Assembly: GCA_963709185.1 (NCBI GenBank)
Contig: CAVPVQ010000008.1
Span: 173,595 to 237,594 of the forward strand
Source of the DNA: Roseiarcus sp963709185
GTDB taxonomy: Bacteria > Pseudomonadota > Alphaproteobacteria > Rhizobiales > Beijerinckiaceae
Length of the DNA: 64,000 bases
Reading direction: 5' to 3'
A program made the translations under genes and the position numbers. The notes beneath the pieces are model-generated. The model did no database searches. It was given only the letters and a program-made list of their open reading frames with translations, and was not told the DNA's origin. Of this stretch, positions 48,201 through 56,180 are shown piece by piece (position 1 is the stretch's first letter; each line of letters opens with the position of its first letter).

Positions 48201-48671
48201 CGCATTGAGCAGACGAAACCGGCGATCCAGCCGTTCATTGGCTTGCGCCGTCCGCCCGCGCTCCGCTTCGCGCTCGAAATTGTCGAGCGCCGATGAAATC
48301 ATCGCCGCGATGTGCTCGAACAGGTCGACCGCCGGGTCGTCGAACGCCGCCAGCCGGCCGGGACAGAACGCCAGAACCCCGATGCGGGAGCCGCGGCGCA
48401 GGATCGGGACGAGCGCGGCGCCCCCGGTCGAACCCGCGTCAGCCGACGATTCCAGCGCGTGAAGCCGGTCGAGGCGCTCGCCGGCCCCGGCGACCAGACG
48501 CAGCCGATTGTCGGAACCGGCAAGCAGAACGCCCGCGCCGCCTATCGCGCCCCCGTCGACCATGGCGTCGACGACCTGGTGAAAGAGTTCTTCCGGCGAC
48601 CGGGCGCGCAAAGCGGCTTCGCTGGCGGCTTTCAGCGCCGCAAACTCCCACGCCACGCTCGGGTTCGCCAT
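45219..48671 (-). CDS. Four-GAF GGDEF-EAL cyclic-di-GMP signalling protein
   Basis: 1150 residues, cytoplasmic (no membrane segment). Four GAF domains in a row (about 1-135, 150-315, 325-490, 500-665); the last two are clear duplicates (RMFVALSATNEAIMRAQTRE and RMFAALSATNEAIMRARTRG). Then a GGDEF domain (about 685-845) with intact GGDEF at 768-772, and an EAL domain (about 865-1115) with EALLRW near 896, DDFGTGYSS and TIKIDRSFV. Both output motifs look competent, so it could make and break c-di-GMP under control of ligands bound by the GAFs. The trigger is unknown. Single gene. Confidence 0.93.
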   Translation of the reverse strand: MANPSVAWEFAALKAASEAALRARSPEELFHQVVDAMVDGGAIGGAGVLLAGSDNRLRLVAGAGERLDRLHALESSADAGSTGGAALVPILRRGSRIGVLAFCPGRLAAFDDPAVDLFEHIAAMISSALDNFEREAERGRTAQANERLDRRFRLLNATNKAILKARTAVEMFQMVCDAATGAGQLVGASISLHDPNSPWFTRAACSGALVSIYEKSRISADPALPGGRSLSADVFRTGEACFIADVAADPRAAPWRAQLLDAGATGGAVLPLVRSGRVVGVCSFFFGKDSGPLDDEGVRLTTRICQNLSFGVELFERQEQKDSITRMFVALSATNEAIMRAQTREELFELVCEAAVNGGKFTATLIGLAQAGSDFLRIAASAGPTAATSKRARLAITADQPEGRGLSGKAFVTGRRCITNDYLADVSESVLRETVQREGTRSGAALPLFSRGQTVGVLLFMSSERGAFTPELAELLERLAENISFALENFDRGDDRRLAEEQRERLTRMFAALSATNEAIMRARTRGELFRLVCEAAVHGGRFASTIIALTEPGDDFLRVMAWAGPNGELQRSVKIATTEDRPEGRGLSGTAFRTMQPCISNDYLADARGAAFHERARREGNKSGASLPLLSHGRAVGVLVFLSSERDAFTPELVELLVRLASNVSFALDNFDRADEKAKADERIKYLATHDGLTDLPNRATFNQLLHSSIESARRLGRSFAVLFIDIDRFKVINDSLGHEAGDALLVETGNRLRRSLRGGDVVARLGGDEFVIILEHASEARQIEAAARKILSVVGQPLQLCGLECRATASIGIAVFPNDGDDEQTLTKNADMAMYRAKEEGKNGFRFFVRQSRTQSVERLVFEARLRQALDRDEFSLHYQPKIELAGGRVTGLEALLRWTSPDLGVLPPMQFISLAEETGLIVPIGRWVLRTACAQNMAWRRQGLPPLSMAVNLSPRQFSDETLLQDIDDALAASGMPAELLQLEITESMVMHNVPRAIELLEIIRGRGVRLAIDDFGTGYSSMSLMKKFPVDTIKIDRSFVQDLPHDAEDRAIAQAIISMGKALGLTVIAEGVETADQAAFLREHGCDEMQGYLFSKPVPPEGIPDLLRSSRLFAPPLQAVEPAIAAAGGRESGRRVAASAARRIEG

Positions 48672-49003
48672 TGCGCCGTCAAACCTCTCACCAAAGGGAA
48701 AGATTGGCCGGCAGACCTAAACGGTGGGTTACGATTATGGCTTAACGTATGAGAATCGTCAGAATAAACCGCCAAAACTCGTGGTTTTGAAAGGAGATGG
48801 CGATGGGGTCCAAGGTTTGAGCCCCGACGCGCCAGGCGCGGGCCAATCGGCGGCGCCAAACGTCGATCGACCGTCCGCCAACGACGCCGGCCGCTCCCTT
48901 ATCGCTCGCCTCGGCGATGCGTTCGGGTATATTGGGGCCAGCCCACCGGAGCCGTTTCGTGAACTCTTCCGTCACTCCCCGCCTGCGCCAGAACCGCGCG
49001 AGA
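48672..49003. other. 332-bp gap without a gene
   Basis: Between the divergent GAF-GGDEF-EAL and lipoprotein genes. An AT-richer stretch at 48720-48800 (GATTATGGCTTAACGTATGA and onward) probably holds the promoters. No argH remnant, which often precedes this lipoprotein gene in relatives, was recognised. Confidence 0.5.
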
Positions 49004-49207
49004 ATGAACGCCGGCGCCCTCGCATTCCTCGCGTTGATCGCGTTCGGGGCAGGCGCCTGCGGGCGACGCGGCGCGCTGGAGCCGCCGCCCGATCCCAACG
49101 CCGTCGCCGCCAAGCAGGCCAATGGCGACGAGCACCCGCAAGTCGCTCACAAGCCGAAGCCCGTCCAGCCGCCGAAACAGCCGTTCTTTCTTGATTTCCT
49201 GTTATGA
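49004..49207 (+). CDS. lptM: LptM-like small lipoprotein
   Basis: 67 residues from ATG 49004. Lipoprotein signal (LAFLALIAFGAGAC, lipobox GAGAC with Cys 19) followed by GRRGALEPPPDP, the hallmark of the LptM/YifL group, then a Pro/Lys/Gln-rich tail. LptM assists outer-membrane assembly of the LPS translocon. It directly precedes lysA as in many alphaproteobacteria and is probably co-transcribed. Confidence 0.82.
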   Translation: MNAGALAFLALIAFGAGACGRRGALEPPPDPNAVAAKQANGDEHPQVAHKPKPVQPPKQPFFLDFLL

Positions 49208-49279
49208 TCGAACGCGCGGAAGGTCCGGCCGCCGCCGCTTCGCCGGCGTACGGCGGACGATCTCAAAACTAAGAGCGTC

Positions 49280-50548
49280 ATGCATCATTTTGCCTATCGG
49301 GACGGCGCGATGTGCGCCGAGGACGTCGCCCTGAGCGCGATCGCCGGCGCGGTCGGCACACCGTTCTATTGCTATTCGAGCGCGACGATCGAGCGCCATT
49401 ACCGGGTGTTTTGCGACGCCTTCGCCGACGTTCCCGCGCTGGTCTGTTACGCCGTGAAGGCCAATTCCAATCAGGGCGTGCTCGCGACGCTGGCGCGCGC
49501 CGGCGCGGGGATGGACGTCGTCTCGGAAGGCGAGCTGCGTCGGGCCCGCGCAGCGGGGGTTCCCGCGCAGAAGATCATTTTCTCCGGCGTCGGCAAGACG
49601 CAGGCGGAGATGGCGCACGGCCTCGATGAGGATATTTTGTGCTTCAATGTCGAGTCCGAACCCGAACTCGAAGCGCTCTCCGAGGTCGCCGTCGCGCGCG
49701 GACGGCGCGCCCGAATCGCAATTCGCGTCAATCCTGACGTCGACGCGCGAACCCACGCCAAGATCGCCACGGGGAAGTCTGAAAACAAGTTCGGCGTCCC
49801 GATTTCCCGCGCCCGCGAGGTCTACGCTCGCGCCAGACAACTGCCTGGCGTGATCGTCGCCGGCGTCGACATGCATATCGGTTCGCAGATCGCCGACCTC
49901 GCGCCCTTCGACGAGGCCTTCGCGCGGCTCGCCGATTTCGTCGGCGCCCTGCGCGGCGACGGCCATGTCATTGATCATCTCGACCTCGGCGGCGGCCTCG
50001 GTATTCCCTATCGCAACGACAACGAACCGCCGCCTCATCCCGAGGCCTATGCGCAAATCGTCAAGCGCCGGACCGGGATGCTCGGCTGCAAACTGCTGTT
50101 CGAGCCCGGGCGGCTGATCGTCGGCAACGCCGGCGTTCTCGTGACTTCGGTGATCTACGTCAAACGCGGGGCCGCCAAGACCTTCGTCATCGTCGACGCG
50201 GGGATGAACGATCTGATCCGCCCGACCCTCTATGACGCGCACCATGAAATCCTGCCGGTGATCGCGCCGTCGCCGGCGGCGCGCCATCGCCAGGTCGACG
50301 TGGTCGGCCCGGTCTGCGAGAGCGGCGACTATCTCGCGCAGAACCGCGATCTTGCCGAAGTCGCGGCCGGCGACCGCCTCGCCATCATGTCGGCGGGGGC
50401 CTATGGCGCGGTGCAGGCGGGGACCTATAATTCGCGCCTGCTGATTCCGGAGGTGCTGGTCAGAGGCGCCGAGTTCGCGGTGGTGCGCCCCCGCCTGACA
50501 TACGAGGATATGATCGGCCTGGACAAACTTCCGCCTTGGTTGGCGTGA
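49280..50548 (+). CDS. lysA: Diaminopimelate decarboxylase
   Basis: 422 residues. Last step of lysine synthesis, meso-diaminopimelate to L-lysine, with PLP. The PLP lysine is K60 in CYAVKANSN; the HIGSQ motif (VDMHIGSQI), the glycine-rich phosphate loop GGGLGIPY, EPGRLIVGNAG and CESGDYLAQNR (substrate Cys from the other subunit) are all present. Length and text match the alphaproteobacterial type. Confidence 0.96.
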   Translation: MHHFAYRDGAMCAEDVALSAIAGAVGTPFYCYSSATIERHYRVFCDAFADVPALVCYAVKANSNQGVLATLARAGAGMDVVSEGELRRARAAGVPAQKIIFSGVGKTQAEMAHGLDEDILCFNVESEPELEALSEVAVARGRRARIAIRVNPDVDARTHAKIATGKSENKFGVPISRAREVYARARQLPGVIVAGVDMHIGSQIADLAPFDEAFARLADFVGALRGDGHVIDHLDLGGGLGIPYRNDNEPPPHPEAYAQIVKRRTGMLGCKLLFEPGRLIVGNAGVLVTSVIYVKRGAAKTFVIVDAGMNDLIRPTLYDAHHEILPVIAPSPAARHRQVDVVGPVCESGDYLAQNRDLAEVAAGDRLAIMSAGAYGAVQAGTYNSRLLIPEVLVRGAEFAVVRPRLTYEDMIGLDKLPPWLA

Positions 50549-50600
50549 GGCTTGCTTGCCCGGAACGCGGCGGCGAATCGCCGCCGACGAGGAGAAGCCG

Positions 50601-53126
50601 TTGAACGAAGGCGACAGGACGCCGAACGACCCGCCTCGCGTTGTCGCGAACGCGCGCGCCCGCTCTGTCGCGCGGCTTCTGCTTCTGGCCCGGCGCGCCA
50701 GCCTCGCGCTATTATGGGAGCGCATCTGGCCGCCGATCGCCTGGGCGCTGACGGTTGTCGCGTTTTTCCTCGCCGCCTCGTGGTTCGGCCTGTGGCTCGA
50801 TCTGCCGGCCGGAGTCCGCGTCGCCGGCGTTGCGCTGTTCGGCGCCGCTCTGATCGGCGCCCTGTGGCCGCTGGCGCTGCTGCGCGCGCCGCGCCGCGCC
50901 CAGGCGCTGACTCGTCTCGACCGCGACGCGGAAGCGCCGCATCAGCCGGCCTCGTCCAGTCTCGACCGGCTGGCCAATTCCAGGGCCGACGCGGCGACCC
51001 GCGCGCTATGGGATCTGCACCAGTCGCGGCTCGCCGCCGGGATCGAGGCGATCGAGGTCAAGCCGCCGGCGCCGCGCATGGTCGACCGGGACGTCGCGGC
51101 GCTGCGCTTCGCCGCCGCGCTCATCGCGGTATGCGCCGCATTCGTCGCCGGCGCCGAGCGCTACGCGCGCGTCGCCGCCGCCTTTGACTGGCGAAGCGAG
51201 GCGGCGATCGCGCAAGGGTTTCGCCTCGACGCCTGGATCGACCCGCCGACCTACACCGGCAAGCCGCCGATCCTGCTCGACACCCGCGCCAAGGACGCCC
51301 AGAAGGTCACCACGCCGGTCGGCTCGATCCTGGTCCTGCGCGCCGGCGCCGATTCGATCGACGCGCGGGCGGAGGGCGCGCTGGCGCCCGTCCCGCCCCC
51401 CAAATCGCCGACCGATCCGGCCGCCGGCGAACGGCGCTGGACGATCAAGGGCGACGGGGCGCTGCGCGTCACCCGCGACGGCGCGCCCCAGTCGGCGTTT
51501 GAAATCACCGCGATTCCCAACCGCAAACCGACCATCGCGCTGACCGCGCGCCCTCAGGCCAATGTGCGGGGATCGCTGACCCTCGCCTACAAGCTCGCCG
51601 ACCAATATGGCGTGGCGAGCGCCGAGGCCGATTTCGCCAGGCCGCTGATCGACGGCAAGGCGCCGACCGGCCGCGCGCTCGTTGAGCCGCCAAAAATGCC
51701 CCTGCAACTGCCCGGCGGGGCCAATGGCGTCGGCGAAGCGCAGACCACCGGCGATCTCTCCGAACATCCGTGGGCCGGCGCGCGGGTCACCATGACCCTC
51801 ACCGCCCGCGACATCGCGGGCGAGGACGGCTCCGGCGAGCCGACCGAGCTGACGCTGCCGCAGCGCCGTTTCGACAATCCGCTGGCGCGCGCGCTGGTCG
51901 AGCAACGGCGCGACCTGGTGCTCGACCCCGACCGCAACCGCTCCCGTGTGGCGACCGCTCTCGACGCGCTGCTGATCGCCCCCGAAACCTTCGCGACCCC
52001 CGCGGGCGTCTATCTCGGCCTCAGATCGGTACAGGCGCGCCTCGTCGACGCGCGGACCGACCAGGACCTAATCGGCGTCGCCGATTTCCTGTGGGCGATG
52101 GCGCTGCAGATCGAGGACGGCGACGCCTCGCAGGCCGAGCGCGACCTGCGCGCCGCCGAGCAGAAGCTGCGCGAGGCGCTCGATCGCGGCGCGAGCGACG
52201 CGGAAATTCGCGAGCTGATGAAGGAGCTGCGCGCCGCCGCCGAGAAATTCACGCGCGAACTCGCCGAACGCGCCGAGGAGCCGGCCAATTCGCAAAACAT
52301 GACCAGCCAGGACCTCAACAGCCTGCTCGACCGGATGGAGGACACCGCCCGCACCGGCGACAAGGCGCAAGCCCAGGCGATGCTCGACCAGTTGCAGAAC
52401 ATGTTCGAGAACATGAAGAGCGCGCGGCGGGGCGCCAGCCCGGCGGAGCGCGAATTGCGCCGGCAGATGGGCGAACTCGACAAGCTGACGCGCGATCAGC
52501 AGGCGTTGCGCGACGAGACGTTCCGCCGCGACCAGCGCGAACACCGGCCGCGGCCCGCGCCCGACGGTGAGCAACAGCCGCAAGCCGGCGCGCCGGGCGA
52601 GGAGCCGGACGCCTCGCAGGACGGTTCGGACGGCGATGCGACGCCGCTCGACCAGCGCCAGCGGGCGCTGCGGGACCGCCTCGACGCGCTGCAGGAGCGG
52701 ATGAAGGGGTTGGGGCTCAAGCCCGAAAAAGGTTTCGGCGAAGCCGGCGGCGCGATGGGCGAGGCGGAGGGCGATCTGCAGCCGGGCGGCAACGGCAAGG
52801 GTCCGGCGGTCGGCGCGCAGGGGCGCGCGCTCGAGGCTTTGCGCGAAGGCGCGCAGGGCCTGCAGAAGCAAATGCAAGGCGAAGGCGAAGGAGAAGGCGG
52901 CGTCGAGGCGACCGAAAAGCCCGGCGAGTCGGGCCGCGAGGGGCGCGATCCGCTCGGTCGCGACCGCGACGGCATGAAAGGCTCAGCGGAGGGCCGCCTG
53001 AACGGCGGGCCGGGCGCCGCGCAGCGCGCGCGGCAGGTGCTCGAGGAACTGCGCCGCCGCCTCGCCGACCCCAACCGCCCCGGCGAGGAGCGCGACTATT
53101 TCGAACGGCTGCTGAAGCACGATTGA
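50601..53126 (+). CDS. TIGR02302/DUF4175 family membrane-anchored protein
   Basis: 841 residues from TTG 50601, chosen because GAGGAG lies 6 bases upstream; an earlier TTG at 50556 is possible. The first 110 residues hold two membrane segments (IAWALTVVAFFLAASWFGLW and VAGVALFGAALIGALWPLAL), a third follows near 190. The central part is a large periplasmic domain (IDPPTYTGKPPILLDT), and the C-terminal third is a Gln/Glu/Asp/Gly-rich coiled region (NSQNMTSQDLNSLLDRMEDT) ending in ERDYFERLLKHD. The family is restricted to alphaproteobacteria and follows lysA in many genomes; function unknown. Confidence 0.9.
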   Translation: MNEGDRTPNDPPRVVANARARSVARLLLLARRASLALLWERIWPPIAWALTVVAFFLAASWFGLWLDLPAGVRVAGVALFGAALIGALWPLALLRAPRRAQALTRLDRDAEAPHQPASSSLDRLANSRADAATRALWDLHQSRLAAGIEAIEVKPPAPRMVDRDVAALRFAAALIAVCAAFVAGAERYARVAAAFDWRSEAAIAQGFRLDAWIDPPTYTGKPPILLDTRAKDAQKVTTPVGSILVLRAGADSIDARAEGALAPVPPPKSPTDPAAGERRWTIKGDGALRVTRDGAPQSAFEITAIPNRKPTIALTARPQANVRGSLTLAYKLADQYGVASAEADFARPLIDGKAPTGRALVEPPKMPLQLPGGANGVGEAQTTGDLSEHPWAGARVTMTLTARDIAGEDGSGEPTELTLPQRRFDNPLARALVEQRRDLVLDPDRNRSRVATALDALLIAPETFATPAGVYLGLRSVQARLVDARTDQDLIGVADFLWAMALQIEDGDASQAERDLRAAEQKLREALDRGASDAEIRELMKELRAAAEKFTRELAERAEEPANSQNMTSQDLNSLLDRMEDTARTGDKAQAQAMLDQLQNMFENMKSARRGASPAERELRRQMGELDKLTRDQQALRDETFRRDQREHRPRPAPDGEQQPQAGAPGEEPDASQDGSDGDATPLDQRQRALRDRLDALQERMKGLGLKPEKGFGEAGGAMGEAEGDLQPGGNGKGPAVGAQGRALEALREGAQGLQKQMQGEGEGEGGVEATEKPGESGREGRDPLGRDRDGMKGSAEGRLNGGPGAAQRARQVLEELRRRLADPNRPGEERDYFERLLKHD

Positions 53127-53163
53127 CTATGGGTCGGGGATTGGCCGCGGATCGAGTCGAAAT

Positions 53164-53376
53164 TTACAGGCCGTGCCCGTCTCCGCCGGGCGAATGGGAA
53201 TCCCCGCTCCACCAGGAGCTGGCCTCATTGCGATCGTCCCGGGAATCGGAAGGCTCGGGCATCCATGGTTTGCGAGGTCGGGCCTGAACATACGGCCTGA
53301 CGGCGACAAATATCGCCCCCGCGACGAGCGCGAGTCCCGCCGCTACGCCAAACAACGGGGATAGCCACTGAGGCAT
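53164..53376 (-). CDS. Small single-span membrane protein
   Basis: 70 residues from ATG 53376: one membrane segment (LFGVAAGLALVAGAIFVAV) followed by a hydrophilic tail rich in Asp, Ser, Gly and Trp, ending GDSHSPGGDGHGL. The tail composition resembles small tail-anchored proteins seen in related genomes, but no named family is claimed. It converges with the TIGR02302 gene. Confidence 0.5.
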   Translation of the reverse strand: MPQWLSPLFGVAAGLALVAGAIFVAVRPYVQARPRKPWMPEPSDSRDDRNEASSWWSGDSHSPGGDGHGL

Positions 53377-53582
53377 CGCGCCTTTTCGAATAGCACAATT
53401 CCGGGAGCTTCGGTTAGCTCGAACCGGGCGCCATTTGCAGCGATCGCGTTTTCGGCCCGAATATCGTTTCTTCCGCCTTAACCGGCTCGCCAGATTTGGA
53501 AACTGCCGGGACCGATGGTGTTACGGAGCCCCTTCGGAGAGGCTATAAGCATGACCGTCCCTGCGCGCTGAAAGCCCGTCTT

Positions 53583-53780
53583 ATGCCAAGCCTTTCCAAT
53601 TTTGGCGTCGCCGCCGCGGTGGGCGTCGTCGCGTTTGTTCTGGTTCGCGGCATGGTCAACATGCTGCGCCAGGGGTCGAGCAACACGTCGCAAACCTTGA
53701 TGCGCTGGCGGGTCGGCCTGCAATTTCTGGCGATCGTCATCATCGTCATCGTCCTGTGGGCGCGCGGGCATTACCATTAG
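53583..53780 (+). CDS. HIG1-domain twin-transmembrane protein
   Basis: 65 residues from ATG 53583. Two membrane segments (VAAAVGVVAFVLVRGMVNML and FLAIVIIVIVLWA) separated by a loop RQGSSNTSQTLMRWRVGLQF, the hypoxia-induced (HIG_1) domain pattern. Bacterial members associate with respiratory complexes, for example cytochrome c oxidase assembly. The frame is open upstream, but the ATG at 53583 gives the standard length. Confidence 0.85.
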   Translation: MPSLSNFGVAAAVGVVAFVLVRGMVNMLRQGSSNTSQTLMRWRVGLQFLAIVIIVIVLWARGHYH

Positions 53781-53868
53781 GCGTGACGACCGGCGGTCGA
53801 AAATTCGAGCGTGAATCGTCGTTCTGCGGGAGGCGCGTAAAAAAAACACTGTCTCCCTGCGAGCGGTT

Positions 53869-54204
53869 GTGATTTCAATGTCCGGAGTGCTGGAGTTTGC
53901 GACCATGGCGCCCTTCGTTTTGCTGATCGGGCTCGCGGCGGGCGTGCCGAATATCGACCCCGGAAGCATCTGTCGCAGCGTTCGTTCGAACGCCCTTCCC
54001 GAGGAACAAGCCAACGCCTTCGAGAATTGCGTCAACGAGGAACGGGCGGCGCAACAGAAGGTCCAGAGCAGGTGGACGAAAGCGCGGCCCGCGGCGCGCG
54101 AAGCCTGCGCTCCGATCGACGGAATTCCTTTCAGCTACGTCGCCGTGCTGACCTGCCTGAACATGCAGCCCGGCGGCGATTTCGACCCTGCGAAGGCCAA
54201 CTGA
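53869..54204 (+). CDS. Secreted hypothetical protein
   Basis: 111 residues from GTG 53869 (ATG 53878 is an alternative). N-terminal hydrophobic stretch MAPFVLLIGLAAGVPN, then a helical mature domain with four Cys (GSICRSV, FENCVNEE, REACAPID, VLTCLNM) arranged as two likely disulphides. A (N)ALPEEQANAFENCVNEERAA helix is reminiscent of small conserved rhizobial periplasmic proteins. No function known. Converges with rnhB. Confidence 0.65.
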   Translation: MISMSGVLEFATMAPFVLLIGLAAGVPNIDPGSICRSVRSNALPEEQANAFENCVNEERAAQQKVQSRWTKARPAAREACAPIDGIPFSYVAVLTCLNMQPGGDFDPAKAN

Positions 54205-54211
54205 CGATCGC

Positions 54212-54826
54212 TCAGCGCGCCTCGCCCCGCAGCCGGAACGTCAGGCGGTGGAACGGCGACAGGCCGCAGCGGGCGATCGCCGCGACATGGACCTTGGTCG
54301 CATAGCCGACGTGTTGCGCAAAGCCGTAGTCAGGATAATGCGCATCGAGGCGGGTCATCAGCCGATCGCGCGCCACCTTGGCGATGATCGAGGCGGCGGC
54401 GATCGACAGGCATGTCGCGTCGCCGCCGATGATCGCCCGCGCCGAACAGCCGCAGCCGGGCGGCTCGTCGCGCCCGTCGACCAGCGCGAGCGCGGGACGC
54501 AGCGCCAGGCCGTTGACCGCGCGGGCCATCGCCGCCAGCGTCGCGCCGCGAATGTTGAGCGCGTCGATCTCCTCGACGCTGGCGAAGGCGAGCGAGACGC
54601 TGGCGGCCTTGGCGAGGATGACCTCGAACAAATGTGCGCGCCGCTGCGCCGACAGCGCCTTGGAATCATCGACCCCGGCGGGCAGATCGCGGGGATCGAG
54701 GATCACCGCGGCGACGGCGACCGGCCCGGCCAGCGGGCCGCGGCCGACCTCGTCGACCCCGGCGATCGGCCCGATCCCGTCGCGCAGCAGCCGGCGCTCG
54801 ACGCTGAAATTCGGCTTGGGCGCCAC
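54212..54826 (-). CDS. rnhB: Ribonuclease HII
   Basis: 204 residues from GTG 54826, 3 bp after the stop of the creatininase-family gene. Removes ribonucleotides from DNA. Acidic active site: D25-E26 in AGVDEVGRGPLAGP, D in LALVDGRDEP and the helix SIAAASIIAKVARDRLM. C-terminal GYATKVHVAAIARCGLSPFH is typical. The tight spacing makes rnhB the last gene of a minus-strand unit with the two upstream genes. Confidence 0.96.
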   Translation of the reverse strand: MAPKPNFSVERRLLRDGIGPIAGVDEVGRGPLAGPVAVAAVILDPRDLPAGVDDSKALSAQRRAHLFEVILAKAASVSLAFASVEEIDALNIRGATLAAMARAVNGLALRPALALVDGRDEPPGCGCSARAIIGGDATCLSIAAASIIAKVARDRLMTRLDAHYPDYGFAQHVGYATKVHVAAIARCGLSPFHRLTFRLRGEAR

Positions 54827-54829
54827 GCG

Positions 54830-55636
54830 TCAGCCCAGCGGACCGGCGCCGAGTCGCGCCAGATCGAATGAGGCGACGTCCTCGAGCAGTTCGATGAACG
54901 CGGTCGCGCCGTAATCGGCGCAGGCCTCGCCCTTGGCTGCGGTGGCGATCGAGGCGTTGCCCATCGCGCCGTGTTCGTTGAGATCGTTCGACATCCAGCC
55001 GAAGCCGATCGGCTGGGTCGCGCGCAGCCAGGTGAAGTCGCGCTCCATGCCGACCGCCGCGCTGGCGAAATCACGCGCCTCGTCCATCCGCACCACGTCG
55101 GGCCGGAACGCCAGCATCAGCGAGGTCTCGGCGTCGCCCGCGTGAATGCCGTGCGCGCGCTCCTTGGGCCCGAACATCCCGTCGGGATAGCCGAACCGGC
55201 TCCACGCCGAATTGACCACCAGCATGTTGCGCCGCACGCGCAAGTCGCGCGCGACGATGTCGATCGCCGGCACATTGCCGCCGTGCGAATTGACGAACAC
55301 CAGCTTGCGGCAGCCGGCCCGCGCCACGCTCTCGCCGATCTCGATCCAGGCGCGAATCACCGTTTCGAACGAAAAGGTCAGCGTCCCCGGAAACTCGATA
55401 TGCTCATTGGACTTGCCGATCGTCTGGACCGGCAGGAACAAGACCGGCAGGTCGGCCGGCGCGCGCTCGATCGCGCGGCGCAGATAGCCCTCGTTGATGA
55501 ACGTGTCGACGCCGACCGGCAGATGCGGCCCGTGCTGCTCGATCGCCGCGACCGGCAGCACCGCGATGACTTCCGACATATCGGCGGCCTGGAAGTCCTT
55601 CCAGCTCATCTCGGCCCATAGTTTGGTCGGCAGCAT
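54830..55636 (-). CDS. Creatininase-family amidohydrolase
   Basis: 268 residues from ATG 55636. Family ligands for two metals are visible: E33, H35 and D44 in AIEQHGPHLPVGVD, D/E in HAGDAETSLM, and NSHGGNVPA. The family includes creatinine amidohydrolase, the riboflavin-synthesis ArfB and mycofactocin MftE; all cleave small amides or cyclic amides. Its neighbours (RidA on one side, and across a divergent promoter an importer, a cytosine-deaminase-like enzyme and an FAD oxidase) suggest it opens a ring or hydrolyses an amide in a dedicated catabolic pathway. The substrate is unknown. Confidence 0.9.
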   Translation of the reverse strand: MLPTKLWAEMSWKDFQAADMSEVIAVLPVAAIEQHGPHLPVGVDTFINEGYLRRAIERAPADLPVLFLPVQTIGKSNEHIEFPGTLTFSFETVIRAWIEIGESVARAGCRKLVFVNSHGGNVPAIDIVARDLRVRRNMLVVNSAWSRFGYPDGMFGPKERAHGIHAGDAETSLMLAFRPDVVRMDEARDFASAAVGMERDFTWLRATQPIGFGWMSNDLNEHGAMGNASIATAAKGEACADYGATAFIELLEDVASFDLARLGAGPLG

Positions 55637-55659
55637 GCGATTCTCCCGTTCCGCCGCGT

Positions 55660-56047
55660 TCAGGGCGCCCGCGCCGCGACGGCTTCAATCTCCACCTTGA
55701 ATTCGGGGCGCGCAAATCCCTGGACCACCATTAGCGTCGAGGCGGGAGGCGGATCGCCGACGAATTCATCGCGCACCCGCATGTAGCCGGCCAGATGTTG
55801 GGAGGCTGCGACATAGGCGTTGAGGCGCACGACGTCGGCGAGCGTCATCCCCGCCTCGCCGAGAATCGCGGCGATCGCCCGGAAGCACAGGCGCGCCTGC
55901 GCCTCGACGCATTCCGGCACGACGCCGTCCCGCTCGATCCCGAGCTGGCCCGAGCAGAACACCGATGCGATAACCCGCCGGGACCTCGACGCCATGGGCG
56001 TAGTTGGCGAAGGGCGGGTGCAGGCTGTCCGGGGTCAGGCGGCGCAT
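55660..56047 (-). CDS. RidA/YjgF-family protein, one frameshift
   Basis: 128 residues after correction. The N terminus (MRRLTPDSLHPPFANYAHGV, then EVPAGYRI) is in one frame and the rest (VFCSGQLGIERDG; AILGEAGMTLADVVRLNAYV; VVQGFARPEFKVEIEAVA) in the next. Removing one G near 55965 joins them. The Arg of the ARPEFKVEIE motif and the final Glu that bind and activate water in imine deaminases are present, so it may hydrolyse enamine/imine intermediates to ketones plus ammonia. It precedes the creatininase-family gene by 23 bp. Confidence 0.85.
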
Positions 56048-56180
56048 CGGCGGGGCTCTTCAGTGTGGCGGCGATTTGGTCACCGCTAGCCCTTGCCTAC
56101 GGCCAAGGCAAGGTCGAGAATGGCGTGCGGCTTGCATCAGGCCGCGCGCGGCGGGCGGCTTTCTCCCTCGAGGCCTGGAG

